DNA from: Coriobacteriaceae bacterium AF08-21
Lineage (GTDB): Bacteria > Actinomycetota > Coriobacteriia > Coriobacteriales > Coriobacteriaceae
Direction: 5' to 3'
Length of the DNA: 64,000 nt
NCBI GenBank assembly: GCA_027687465.1
Contig: JAQCQR010000001.1
Location: forward strand, 170,155 to 234,154
Both the position numbers and the translations under genes were made by a program. Numbering within the stretch: position 1 is the stretch's first letter; every line of letters starts with the position of its first letter. The notes beneath the pieces are model-generated. The model saw only the letters and a list, made by a program, of their open reading frames with translations. It was not told the DNA's origin and ran no database searches. Positions 7,640 to 16,093 of the stretch are shown piece after piece.

Positions 7640-10283
7640 CTGGCACCCCCCTTTGCTTCAGCTTGCTTGCAATGCCAGCGCCGATCTGCTGGCCTGTCTC
7701 GTATGCGTCCACGCCATCACGAATCTGTGCGTTAAGCTCGACGCTCACGGTTACGACCTGAGTTGGCGGCTGCTTCCCGAAAGCCCCGATCTGCGTCAGC
7801 GCATCGGCCATGAGGTCTGACAGTCGGTCAATGGGAAGAACTGCCTCCCGTCCCGCTTCGCCAACGCCGATGATCGACGGCGCGTCGAAGATTCCGCCTT
7901 TCGCGTACCAGCTCACGCTGACGCTAGGCAGCTTGATTGGCCCGAAGTCGTTCCAGCTCACGTTGAAGTGCGGCATCTTCGGCTTCGGGATGCTGATTCG
8001 AATACCGCTGAACGCGTTCATGATCTTTCCCGGAATGCCGGAAATCGCGTTCCACGCGCTTTCAATCGGGTTCTCGATGAAGCCCCTGATGCCGTCGAAC
8101 ACGCCCTGAACCTTCGAGCCAAGGCCGGGGAACCCCAGTTTGTCGCCGATGCGGTCTGCGATGCTAACCGCCGTGCTCTCGGCAGCGTCAAGCTTCGAGC
8201 CGATGTTGTCCTTGATGGCGTTGAAGGCGTTTGCCGCTTGGCTCTTCGCCGTCTCCCAATCGCCGTTCATCGCGGCCTGCAGAGCACCAGCCGCCGAGCT
8301 GCCAACGGTCTTCGCGGTGTTCATGTCGTTCTGTACCGTGGAAGCGATTTGCCCGAAGGCCGAATCGGTGTTGCCGGTCAGGTTGTTCCACCCGTTAGAC
8401 ACGGTATCGACCGCGCCTTGCGCGAGGTTCCCGACGTTGGTTTTCAGATCGTTCCAAGCGTTCGAAGCTCCGGTTTTGATGTTCTCCCAAGTGTCGGAAG
8501 CCCCTTGCTTCAGCTGTTCCCACTTCTCGCCAACGCCGGTGCAGAAATCCGAAACGCCAGTGCTGACCTGCTCCCAGATTCCGCCCCAAAACTCAGGAAC
8601 GCCCGCGAAGAAATCCTGCACGCCTTGCCACTTCTCCGAAATCCAGCCGGTGAAGTCAGACCACATCTGCTTGCCCGTCTCGGTCTGAGTGAAGAACCAC
8701 GTAAGGCCACCCACGGCGGCTGACACGGCGGCAACGCCAAGGCCGATAGGATGGGCGGCGATAAGCCCGGTGAAGCCCGTCCAGCCGCTAGAAAGCGTGC
8801 CGGTGAGCATGGTTCCCAGACCGCCCGCCTTGCTGACGATGTTTGAGAACCCGGTACCTATCTTGCTCAGAAAGCCCGTATCTCCCATGAGCTTCTTAGC
8901 GCCGCCCCAAAGCTCGCCAGCGGTCTTGAAGGCGCTTCCCACGCCCTCCGCCGCTTCCATCGTCTTACCAATGGCGGTAGTCACGCCGCCGAAGGCGACC
9001 GCGCCGAGCGCGAGGTTGTTAACAAGCGTCTGCTGCTCTGGCGACAGGCTCTTGTACCAGCCCGTGACGGTTTCGAGCGCGGGCGCGAGCGTGTTAAGAA
9101 GGCTTGTCCCGATCTCGGTTACGGCGGTCTTGACTGGCATTGCCGCTTCGCCGAGTTCCTGCATGCTCTGGTTCATCTCGTTCTGCGCGTCGCGCGAAGC
9201 GAGAAGGTCTTTGTTCGTCTCTTGGTACTGCCGCCCAGCGTCGGCGTAAAGCCCGGTGAGCGTCTCGGTGATGAGCTGCGACCGCTCCTGCTCGCTTCCG
9301 CACGCGGCAAGCGCGGCATTGAAGGCATCTTCTTTCGTCTGGCCTTCTGCGACGGCCTGATTGAAGGCGGCCTGAGCCGAAGAGTGCCCGGAAAGCGCCG
9401 CGCTCCACTGCTCGGCTGATGCCGTAGACCAGTTGAGAGCGTCGGCAAGACCGCCTGTGACGGTTCCCGTGTGCGCCGTCTCCTGCGCGGCTTCCGCAAG
9501 GTTTTCGAGCGGCAGCGCGTCGCCGAACGTCGCGTATGCGCCCGCAGCAATGTCAGTCCACTGCTGAAGATCCTGCTGGTTGGTGGTAAGGCGCGCTAGG
9601 TTCTGGCTCGCTTCCGTCGCCGTGTCGCTCTGCCCAAGGATGCGGTAGAACATCGCGTAGGTCGATGAAGCCTGTTCGGCAGTGCCGCCAGCGCTCACCC
9701 AAGCGGTTTCCAACTGCCCGCTCTGCTGTATGGCTTCCTCTTGGCTAGATGCAAGGCCGGTAAGTGCACCGGCAGCGCCGATGATGCCGCCAGACAATGC
9801 CGTTCCTGCGCTCGACACCTTGGAACCGGCGTTTGAAATCTTGTCGGCGTTGTCCTCGATGGTCTGGCCGAGCTTGCCAAGAGCCGTCTTCGAGCCTTCG
9901 GCCTGTCGCGCGGTGTCCGCAAGCTCTGTGCCGTAGCTGTCAAGCTGGCGCTCGCACTGCATGATCGCGCGTTTCAGGCTGTCGTACTGCCGTTCTTCCT
10001 GAGCCGTGAGCTTCGCGCCGCTCTGCTTCTTGCTCTCCAACTGAGCGAGCGCTTGCTTGTAAACGTCAAGCTTCTGCTTCGTCTCGTCGTATGCCGAGTT
10101 GAGCGCCTTTACCTTCTGCTCTAGCAGCTCGGTGTTGCCGGGGTCGAACTTCAGCGCCTTGTTGATATCGCGCAAGTCGCTTTGGGTGTTGCGCGATTCC
10201 TGCTGAACCTTCTTCAGGGCGCTTTGAAGCTCGGTCGTGTCCCCGCCGAACTTGATAACAAGACCCTTGTAGGAAACAGCCAC
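7629..10283 (-). CDS. Tail tape measure protein
   Basis: An 884-residue protein that sets tail length and threads the tube. The N-terminal ~300 residues are coiled-coil (LQSALKKVQQESRNTQSDLRD, KVKALNSAYDETKQKLD). Hydrophobic, Gly/Ala-rich segments lie around residues 420-550. Trp-containing repeats follow (DFTGWISEKWQGVQDFF, GVGEKWEQLKQGASDTWENI). The C-terminus (GVGEAGREAVLPIDRL) is a common closing motif of phage tape measures. It is the longest gene of the tail cluster after the tail tip and follows the paired tail chaperone frames. Confidence 0.95.
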   Translation of the reverse strand: MAVSYKGLVIKFGGDTTELQSALKKVQQESRNTQSDLRDINKALKFDPGNTELLEQKVKALNSAYDETKQKLDVYKQALAQLESKKQSGAKLTAQEERQYDSLKRAIMQCERQLDSYGTELADTARQAEGSKTALGKLGQTIEDNADKISNAGSKVSSAGTALSGGIIGAAGALTGLASSQEEAIQQSGQLETAWVSAGGTAEQASSTYAMFYRILGQSDTATEASQNLARLTTNQQDLQQWTDIAAGAYATFGDALPLENLAEAAQETAHTGTVTGGLADALNWSTASAEQWSAALSGHSSAQAAFNQAVAEGQTKEDAFNAALAACGSEQERSQLITETLTGLYADAGRQYQETNKDLLASRDAQNEMNQSMQELGEAAMPVKTAVTEIGTSLLNTLAPALETVTGWYKSLSPEQQTLVNNLALGAVAFGGVTTAIGKTMEAAEGVGSAFKTAGELWGGAKKLMGDTGFLSKIGTGFSNIVSKAGGLGTMLTGTLSSGWTGFTGLIAAHPIGLGVAAVSAAVGGLTWFFTQTETGKQMWSDFTGWISEKWQGVQDFFAGVPEFWGGIWEQVSTGVSDFCTGVGEKWEQLKQGASDTWENIKTGASNAWNDLKTNVGNLAQGAVDTVSNGWNNLTGNTDSAFGQIASTVQNDMNTAKTVGSSAAGALQAAMNGDWETAKSQAANAFNAIKDNIGSKLDAAESTAVSIADRIGDKLGFPGLGSKVQGVFDGIRGFIENPIESAWNAISGIPGKIMNAFSGIRISIPKPKMPHFNVSWNDFGPIKLPSVSVSWYAKGGIFDAPSIIGVGEAGREAVLPIDRLSDLMADALTQIGAFGKQPPTQVVTVSVELNAQIRDGVDAYETGQQIGAGIASKLKQRGVPVAT

Positions 10284-10379
10284 GTAATCACCCCTCTTCG
10301 TTTGTCAAAGTGCCCATGAGTGCTTGAAGCAGCGCGCCCGCGCGGGTGCGCTGCCGTCAAGAACTCACTTCATGTCACG

Positions 10380-10658
10380 TCATGACCAGAACGCGGCTTC
10401 GGCTTTGCACGCCTTCTCGTCCTCGTCGTAGTGCTCCGCAGCGTCGGCGTAGAACGCGTTGATCTCAAACAGGTCTTGCACCTGCCGGTAGCTCATCATA
10501 TGAAGGTCTGATAGCGTCAGGCCGCATTGCTGGCAGTTGTAGATGTATCGCGCGTCGCACGCGTCGCTAAGCTCGCTTGGCAGCGGCGGCGCTTTCCTCT
10601 TCGGCGGGCGCGGCTTCCACGTCCTCGGTCGCCGAAGGAAAAAAGTTGTCCTCGACAA
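10380..10658 (-). CDS. Tail assembly chaperone frameshift extension (T-like)
   Basis: A reading frame overlapping the 3' end of the chaperone gene in a different frame and continuing 60 residues past it (ELSDACDARYIYNCQQCG, then SLxLHMMSYRQVQDLFEINAF). It has no good ribosome site of its own. As in most siphophages upstream of the tape measure, it is probably made as a fusion by programmed frameshifting. The frame difference corresponds to +1 or -2. A T6 run (10639-10644, minus strand AACTTTTTTCC) is shared by both frames and could allow a -2 slip. The overlap end (GCT TAG C) could allow a +1 slip. Confidence 0.75.
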   Translation of the reverse strand: MSRTTFFLRRPRTWKPRPPKRKAPPLPSELSDACDARYIYNCQQCGLTLSDLHMMSYRQVQDLFEINAFYADAAEHYDEDEKACKAEAAFWS

Positions 10659-10980
10659 TGCGCATCACGTCGGAAGCCCAACCGTCCTTGCGCTCCAAGT
10701 TGTACGCGTCCAACGGGAAGGACGAAACCCACTCATCGAATCCGGTATCGAACTTCGGCGTTGCGGTCTTGATGCACGCGTAGAAGATTTCGAGCAGCGG
10801 GACGATAGCAGGCACGTCGCTAGTCATGAGAGAACCGGCGATCTTAGAAACCGCGTCCGCTATGTCCTTCGGGCGCTTCCTTCCGCCCTCGACAACCTCG
10901 TTGAAGCATCGAGAATAGGCAATCGGTGTGAACGCGTTGAAGGTCGCTTCGTAGCTCTTTTCGCCAACCTTGATAAGCAA
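10567..10980 (-). CDS. Tail assembly chaperone (G-like)
   Basis: A 137-residue protein between the major tail protein and the tape measure, the position of lambda gpG-type chaperones that keep the tape measure soluble. It starts LIKVGEKSYEATFNAFTPIAYSRCFNE and ends in an Ala/Glu-rich tail (EAAPAEEESAAAAKRA), the usual composition of the region where frameshifting occurs. Its last ~30 codons overlap the extension frame at 10380-10658. Confidence 0.8.
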   Translation of the reverse strand: MLIKVGEKSYEATFNAFTPIAYSRCFNEVVEGGRKRPKDIADAVSKIAGSLMTSDVPAIVPLLEIFYACIKTATPKFDTGFDEWVSSFPLDAYNLERKDGWASDVMRIVEDNFFPSATEDVEAAPAEEESAAAAKRA

Positions 10981-10990
10981 TCGCTACCTC

Positions 10991-11587
10991 CTAGACGGTC
11001 GGTTTGGTCTTGTGTGCCAGCTCGATATTGACCGCATCAAAGAAGGTGTCGTAATCGGCAAGGCCGGTGAAGCTGTCGTAGCCACTCGTGCGAATGTCGG
11101 TGGCGGGGATGGTGATGGGTCGCCACGTGAACGGGTAATCGAGCTGCGTAATCTCCGGCGTGTCCTGAACGGTGTTAAGCTCCTGCGTCGGCTTAGAGAG
11201 CTGGCACATGAGAAGGCAGCGGCGGCGACCGAGCACGTGCCCCGGCTGCTCGCACATGAAGGCGAACTTTTTAGGCGTTCGGTCTGCGCTCAGGATGGTT
11301 CGCCCGTCCTGCGCAATCTCGTAGCCCACGAGGTCTGCGATGAGCTGGCGAAGCTCTACCGTTCCCTCGGTGTCGTAGAAGCTCATGGTGCCGCTTCCGC
11401 CGTTGTCCTGCTGCTTGTCAAGCCAAGGCTCGTTGTCGGCGTAGCTAGTCGCCGTCTCAACGGTCGGCTCCATGCTGATAGCGACTGTGCCCGCGACGTG
11501 CACGGGGTCTTCGTAGGTAAGCGCGTCTTCGTCGGTGCAGATCGCGAAATGCGAGTTCTTCACGCCGAAGAATCCGTTTCGTGCCAT
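10991..11587 (-). CDS. Major tail (tube) protein
   Basis: A 198-residue protein of the siphophage major tail protein type: MARNGFFGVKNSHFAICTDE, an internal SMEPTVETATSYADNEPWLD stretch and the WRPITIPATDI region. It polymerizes as rings to form the tail tube. Position between tail terminator and tail chaperones supports this. A good AGGAGAA ribosome site precedes ATG 11587. Confidence 0.85.
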   Translation of the reverse strand: MARNGFFGVKNSHFAICTDEDALTYEDPVHVAGTVAISMEPTVETATSYADNEPWLDKQQDNGGSGTMSFYDTEGTVELRQLIADLVGYEIAQDGRTILSADRTPKKFAFMCEQPGHVLGRRRCLLMCQLSKPTQELNTVQDTPEITQLDYPFTWRPITIPATDIRTSGYDSFTGLADYDTFFDAVNIELAHKTKPTV

Positions 11588-11597
11588 TTGTTTTCTC

Positions 11598-11927
11598 CTA
11601 ACTCTCGGCGACGTTCACGGTGAACGCCGCTTCGGTAAGCTCTTCTGAATCAATCTCTGTGATGCCAAGCGTGTAAGGGCACTCGGCGGCTTCGAGCGCG
11701 GCGCGTATGCGCTTCTCGGTCGCGTAGTCCCGGTGCCGCGTGTAGAGCGCGATATCGTAGGGCATCCACGATAGGTAGGTATTGTTGTCGGCGTATGCCG
11801 ATTCGCTGTATCCCGCGACAAGGCAGATGAAGGGCGGTGCCGGTTCCTCGCCGTCCGCGAAGCGCTGGTTAGCCCACGGTATGCCCAGCGAATCGAGAGC
11901 GGCGCAAAGCTCGTCTAGCCCGATCAT
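11598..11927 (-). CDS. Tail terminator/completion protein
   Basis: A 109-residue protein directly upstream of the major tail protein and overlapping the HK97 gp10-like gene by an ATGA. It contains GEEPAPPFICLVAGYSESAYADN and an alpha/beta pattern (LSWMPYDIALYTRHRDYATEKRIRAAL) seen in phage tail terminator (lambda gpU-like) proteins, which cap the tube before head joining. Assignment is mainly positional. Confidence 0.65.
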   Translation of the reverse strand: MIGLDELCAALDSLGIPWANQRFADGEEPAPPFICLVAGYSESAYADNNTYLSWMPYDIALYTRHRDYATEKRIRAALEAAECPYTLGITEIDSEELTEAAFTVNVAES

Positions 11928-12295
11928 CTGCCATCGCCCCCCATATCCGCGAACTCGCGCGCCACCTGGTCTGCCACCTCGGCGATAACGCCGTCGCCGG
12001 GAACGTCGCCGTAATACTCGCCGGTCTGGTTCGTGATCTTGTGGCCGTTCTCCAGAAGGTGCGTTAGCTGGTATCGCCGGTTATGCACGGTGCATTCGGT
12101 GCCCGTCTCGTCGGTCGTTACGTCGGCCTTCCAGCCCTTCTTGTAAGCGCCGGTGCGAACCTTGCTCTTCTGCTTCAGGAGCTTCACCGCGCGCTTTCCG
12201 GATTCCTCCAAGTTCTCCGCGAGCGCGGAAACGTTATCGTCCACGCACTCTTTCATGCAGCTTCGGATGAAGCGCTCGATGCTCTGCTCAGCCAC
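11924..12295 (-). CDS. HK97 gp10-family tail/neck protein
   Basis: A 123-residue protein with the classic gp10 pattern: an N-terminal helix (LEESGKRAVKLLKQKSKVRTGAYKKGW) followed by YQLTHLLENGHK and a C-terminal amphipathic helix. Members act at the head-tail junction. GTG start at 12295 overlaps the end of the head-closure gene by 8 bases. Confidence 0.85.
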   Translation of the reverse strand: MAEQSIERFIRSCMKECVDDNVSALAENLEESGKRAVKLLKQKSKVRTGAYKKGWKADVTTDETGTECTVHNRRYQLTHLLENGHKITNQTGEYYGDVPGDGVIAEVADQVAREFADMGGDGR

Positions 12296-12599
12296 GGTCG
12301 CCCACCACCTCTGCGAGCGTCAGCCGCACGAAGTCGGGGCTCGACCTGTCAACGCGCGAGACCGTGAGCCGCGTATCGTCGAACTCGACTAGCCGCTCCC
12401 CGTTGTAGGCGCTCTTCCGAATCTGCAACACGGCTTCGGGGTGGATGCCAGCGGCGGCGGCTGCGTAGTATGCCGCGTCGCCCATGCTGAACACATTGCA
12501 GAAGACCTTGCGCTTCGTCTCCTGCACCTGCTGCACGCCGTATTCGTCCTTCTTGACGGTCTTAGTGATGAGCTGGCACGTGCCAGCCCACATGCTCAT
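12288..12599 (-). CDS. Head closure protein
   Basis: A 103-residue protein starting MSMWAGTCQLITKTVKKDEYGVQ, typical of phage head-tail joining/stopper proteins (HK97 gp8/SPP1 gp16 type), with the conserved beta-rich ending LVEFDDTRLTVSRVDRSSPDFVRL. ATG overlaps the upstream stop codon (ATGA). Confidence 0.7.
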   Translation of the reverse strand: MSMWAGTCQLITKTVKKDEYGVQQVQETKRKVFCNVFSMGDAAYYAAAAAGIHPEAVLQIRKSAYNGERLVEFDDTRLTVSRVDRSSPDFVRLTLAEVVGDRG

Positions 12600-12898
12600 T
12601 TCACGCCCCCGAACTCCGAGCTGCCGCGCATCATGGTTAGCAGATCGTCGAAGCTCTGAGTAAGGCGGTCGGCATCGGGGTTGTCCATGCCGAAGTTCGC
12701 CTTGCAGTAGACCTTCACCGCGAGCCGAACCGTGCTGTTCGAATCGTCGGCGGCTACGGTATCGGCAACGCCGCCCGCGCGCATCGCGGCGCGGGCGGCT
12801 TCGATGAGGTCTTCGATCTCAGCGTCAAAGTCGGTGCAGTCGGCGGGAATCCTCAGCGCTTCGCGGCACGCGTCAAGCAGCTTCGGCTTCTCTGTCAT
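12596..12898 (-). CDS. Head-tail connector (gp6-like)
   Basis: A 100-residue, mainly helical protein just after the capsid gene. The pattern MTEKPKLLDACREALRIPADCTDFDAEIEDLIEAARAAMRAGGV and a later AVKVYCKANFGMDN stretch match the gp6-like connector (adaptor) family that forms a ring below the portal. Confidence 0.82.
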   Translation of the reverse strand: MTEKPKLLDACREALRIPADCTDFDAEIEDLIEAARAAMRAGGVADTVAADDSNSTVRLAVKVYCKANFGMDNPDADRLTQSFDDLLTMMRGSSEFGGVK

Positions 12899-12912
12899 CT
12901 GTCACCACCTCG

Positions 12913-14193
12913 TTACTTTGCGGCGGTGCCGATGGTGAGCTGTCCGAAAGCCTTAGGCACGACAAGCCCGCCGTCAAAGAGCAGGTAGCCGTCAAAGCAG
13001 CGCTTCTGCGTACCAGGCTCGACATAGGGCGTAACGTCCACGCCGTCGAAGATGTTTCCACGGAACAGGTCGGGATAACCAGCCTTGATGATGCCATCCG
13101 CCATAGAATCGTCGCGCTTAACGAGCTTGCCAAAGATATGACCCTCAACGGCGGGGTCTTCGGTCTTCTCGTCAACGAAGTAAGAACGCCCGTTGGCATC
13201 CTCGACCATAGCAATATGGTTCCAAATGGTGTTGCCGTTGGCATAGATAATGCAGCCCTTCGGCGCGGGGTTGCCGTAGGTGTAGAGCATGCCCAAAAGC
13301 TTGGTGATATCAGCCTTCTTCAGGGTGCCAGCGGTTGCGCAGTTAATCTTGTTGCCGGAATCCATGCCAAGCGTGGTGTCAACCGTCTTGGCGTGAACTC
13401 GCGCGTTGGCAGCGACGGCAAGGCGCGCGCCAGTCTCGTTGACGATGTACTGCTCAAAGCCGTTGATAGACTGAACCGCCATCTTGCGGCTCATCTTGAC
13501 GGTCTTCTTGATCTCCTCACCCGTAAGGGTGATGGTGTCGAACTCGTTCTGCTCCTCATCGGTGGGCGCTGCGCCCTCATCGGTCTTCGCCGCGTCGCCA
13601 GCCGTGATGCCCTTATGGCGGATAAGCTCGAACTGATGCGGGAAGTTGTCCTTATGGATGTCGCCGTAGAGAACAGCCGTGTTGTCAATCAGCGTGAAAA
13701 TCTGCGTCTGAAGCTCGACGGGGATAACCGCATCGGTGTTGCTGGTCAGATGCGTGAACGCGGTGCGGCGCTCGACAAGCGCGTTGTAAGCGTCGCGCTC
13801 AACCTGCGTGAAATCGGTACCCTCGATGAGCTGCACGCCGCTCCGGCGGGCAATGTCCTTCACCCAAGCGCGGCGGGCGGCGGCGTTGTAGTCGGTCGTG
13901 TCGCGCACCTGCGGCAGAGCTCCGCGAGCGCTCGCGGAAGTGCCCAGCGGCACGGCATCGACGCGGCGGGCGCTGCCGTTCTCGATAGCGGCGCGCGCGG
14001 CGGCGACGGTCGCGGCGTGGCTGTCGCGGCGCTGCGCTGCGGCGGCGTTTCGCTTCTCAATCTCGGCGGTAAGCGCGCTCATGCGCTCTGCGTCCTGCTC
14101 GCTCGGCTCAGCATCGGTGCCGTCATCGGCCTTGTACTTGTCAACAAGCCCCTGAAGCTCGTTAAGCAGGTCATCCATAGTCAGTTCGTCCAT
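12913..14193 (-). CDS. HK97-family major capsid protein
   Basis: A 426-residue capsid precursor. Residues 1 to ~105 form a charged helical scaffold-like delta domain (MDDLLNELQGLVDKYKADDG, EIEKRNAAAAQRR) expected to be removed by the upstream protease. The HK97 fold follows (VIPVELQTQIFTLIDNTAVLYGD, a GEEIKKTVKMSRKMAVQSINGFEQYIV stretch, and YLLFDGGLVVPKAF at the end). ATG 14193 was chosen because AGAAAGG lies 8-14 bases upstream and it directly follows the protease gene; an upstream in-frame extension would overlap that gene. Confidence 0.93.
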   Translation of the reverse strand: MDELTMDDLLNELQGLVDKYKADDGTDAEPSEQDAERMSALTAEIEKRNAAAAQRRDSHAATVAAARAAIENGSARRVDAVPLGTSASARGALPQVRDTTDYNAAARRAWVKDIARRSGVQLIEGTDFTQVERDAYNALVERRTAFTHLTSNTDAVIPVELQTQIFTLIDNTAVLYGDIHKDNFPHQFELIRHKGITAGDAAKTDEGAAPTDEEQNEFDTITLTGEEIKKTVKMSRKMAVQSINGFEQYIVNETGARLAVAANARVHAKTVDTTLGMDSGNKINCATAGTLKKADITKLLGMLYTYGNPAPKGCIIYANGNTIWNHIAMVEDANGRSYFVDEKTEDPAVEGHIFGKLVKRDDSMADGIIKAGYPDLFRGNIFDGVDVTPYVEPGTQKRCFDGYLLFDGGLVVPKAFGQLTIGTAAK

Positions 14194-14197
14194 TGTC

Positions 14198-14833
14198 CTA
14201 AACCTTTCTGCTCTTGGCGATTGCCAGCGTCGCCCTCGCGATTGCAAGGGCACTCTTACGGCGCGCAAGCTCCTTGCGCGACTGCTCAATCACTCCGTTG
14301 AGCAGGTTTCTTGCTGAAATCTCCGTATTGGGGTCAGCCGGAAGGCTCACCGCCGACACGTCGAAAACCTTTTTGACGCGCGTAATGGTCGTGGTGTGCG
14401 TGTCCCGGTCGTATTCGTCCGCGCCCACGCTGAAAGCCCACGACATGCGCGTAATAAGGCCGTTAGTAATCTCTTCGTAAAGGTCGCGCGCGGCCTGAGA
14501 TCCGCTAAGGTCTGCCGCGATGAAAAGCCCGTGCTTGTCAGGCTCGACAATGAGCGTGTTGTTGCTCATGCGCGCAAGCACCTTGCCCGCATGGTCGTAC
14601 TGCATGATAACGTCGCTCATGTCCGCGCCGTCGAAAGCGCCGGGGTCGATGATCTCGCGATACTCGTTGCCGTCCCAGTCGGTGAAAAGCACGTATGGGT
14701 CGTTGAATGTCGATGCGTAGCCCTCGACGTAGTAATCGGTGTCAAAGCGCTTGTTCGCGCTTCCGTCAGCCGTCCGCACGTTGAGCGGCACGGCAAGGGA
14801 ACGGTATTGCCGCTCACTCGGTTTCGCTGGCAT
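14198..14833 (-). CDS. HK97-family prohead protease
   Basis: A 211-residue serine protease that matures the capsid. Conserved core: YYVEGYASTFND, then MQYDHAGKVLARMSN (catalytic His) and GLITRMSWAFSVGAD (catalytic Ser), then FDVSAVSLPADPNTEISAR. It overlaps the end of the portal gene by 20 bases and ends 4 bases before the capsid start. Confidence 0.93.
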   Translation of the reverse strand: MPAKPSERQYRSLAVPLNVRTADGSANKRFDTDYYVEGYASTFNDPYVLFTDWDGNEYREIIDPGAFDGADMSDVIMQYDHAGKVLARMSNNTLIVEPDKHGLFIAADLSGSQAARDLYEEITNGLITRMSWAFSVGADEYDRDTHTTTITRVKKVFDVSAVSLPADPNTEISARNLLNGVIEQSRKELARRKSALAIARATLAIAKSRKV

Positions 14834-16091
14834 CGTCTACCTCCTTGCTGGTTCCAACGCCGCTGCTCGCGTCGATAGCGGCTATGTTCGCGTTCGTCTG
14901 CGCGGCTTGCGCCGCCTGTTCCGCCGTGTGCTCGCTGATGAGCGCAAGGTCGATATACTCGCCGCGTATGACGTGGCGCTCGCCGCCGCCGTAGTGTTGG
15001 GATTGGAAAACATCGGCAACCTGATTGCCGTTCCAGATACCACGGTCGAAGAGCGCGACCGAGACGTTAAGCTTCGTAGTGTTGCTGGCGAACTCTAGTC
15101 GGTTCGCGCTGAACATGATTGAGTTTCCGTGCGCTATCTCGTTCGCCGTGTACGTCATGGATGTGATAACGAATCCGAGCTGAACAGCGAACGGCTCGAT
15201 GCGTCCTTCGTAGTAGCTGTTGAAGGTGTCTTCGTCCGCGCAGTTCGTGACGATATCCTCATTGGAGCCGAAGAAGCGGTAAGCGCTCTTCTCGATTCGC
15301 TCCATCTGCGCCGCATCGACCGTGTAACTGTTCGGCGTTATCTGTTGCACGTCTGAAAACAGCTTGTCATATACGGCGATGCCGCCCGCGTTGTCTGCGG
15401 AAAGCTGAGCGTTGAACGCCTTGCGCGCCTTCTCTTGGTCGCCCTCGTTGCGGTTCTGGCTCAGCTTGCCGATAAAGCGAATTGCCGCGCCCTGATTGAT
15501 AGCCGACTGCTCGGCTTCGTTCTGCGCGTGCATCAGCTCCAACGTCGGCTGAAGAACGTTCGTGCCGTCGCCGAACAAATCGCTTTGGTACTGGTGGCGT
15601 GTCATAACGCCCACGCGCGACCACTCGACAAGCACGCTGTCGCCGGTCGGGAACGTGAGCATTAGCCAAAGCTCGCCGTCAACGTCGTATGCTTCGCACT
15701 GGCTCGGAAGAACGGGGTAGTAGCCCGTTATAGTGGTGCCGTCTCCCGCGTCTATCGGGATGATGAGCGCCGTGTCGTTGACCTGAAGAATCGTCCAGAT
15801 GCGCTTGATAAACTGCGGGGTTGTCATCCACGGGTTAGGCTGCTGCCTGAGAGCGCGCGCCGCGACAGGCTGAGCAGAGCCCGAAACCTCGGGCTTCAGC
15901 TTGCTAGCATGGTCTGCGCCGCTCTCGATGATGCTTCGCGTCAGCTCGGCTTCGTAAAGCCCACCCTGCCATGTTGTGAAGCTCGGCGCATAGGCCGTGA
16001 ACGTGCTGAAGTAGCCGTTGACAGCTTGCATCTGCGGACGGTGGAACACCGCATCGAAGAGCGAGCGCACGAACGGTTGTGATCTGCTCAA
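14814..16091 (-). CDS. Phage portal protein
   Basis: A 425-residue HK97-type portal, the dodecameric ring through which DNA is packaged. Typical pieces: VNGYFSTFTAYAPSFTTWQGGLYEAELTRSII, QQPNPWMTTPQFIKRIWTILQVNDTALI, then YRFFGSNEDIV and a C-terminal ANRLEFASNTTKLNVSVALFDRG. Start is TTG 16091, 6 bases after a perfect AGGAGG that overlaps the terminase stop; a longer upstream frame would lie inside the terminase gene. Confidence 0.93.
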   Translation of the reverse strand: MSRSQPFVRSLFDAVFHRPQMQAVNGYFSTFTAYAPSFTTWQGGLYEAELTRSIIESGADHASKLKPEVSGSAQPVAARALRQQPNPWMTTPQFIKRIWTILQVNDTALIIPIDAGDGTTITGYYPVLPSQCEAYDVDGELWLMLTFPTGDSVLVEWSRVGVMTRHQYQSDLFGDGTNVLQPTLELMHAQNEAEQSAINQGAAIRFIGKLSQNRNEGDQEKARKAFNAQLSADNAGGIAVYDKLFSDVQQITPNSYTVDAAQMERIEKSAYRFFGSNEDIVTNCADEDTFNSYYEGRIEPFAVQLGFVITSMTYTANEIAHGNSIMFSANRLEFASNTTKLNVSVALFDRGIWNGNQVADVFQSQHYGGGERHVIRGEYIDLALISEHTAEQAAQAAQTNANIAAIDASSGVGTSKEVDDASETE

Positions 16092-16093
16092 CT

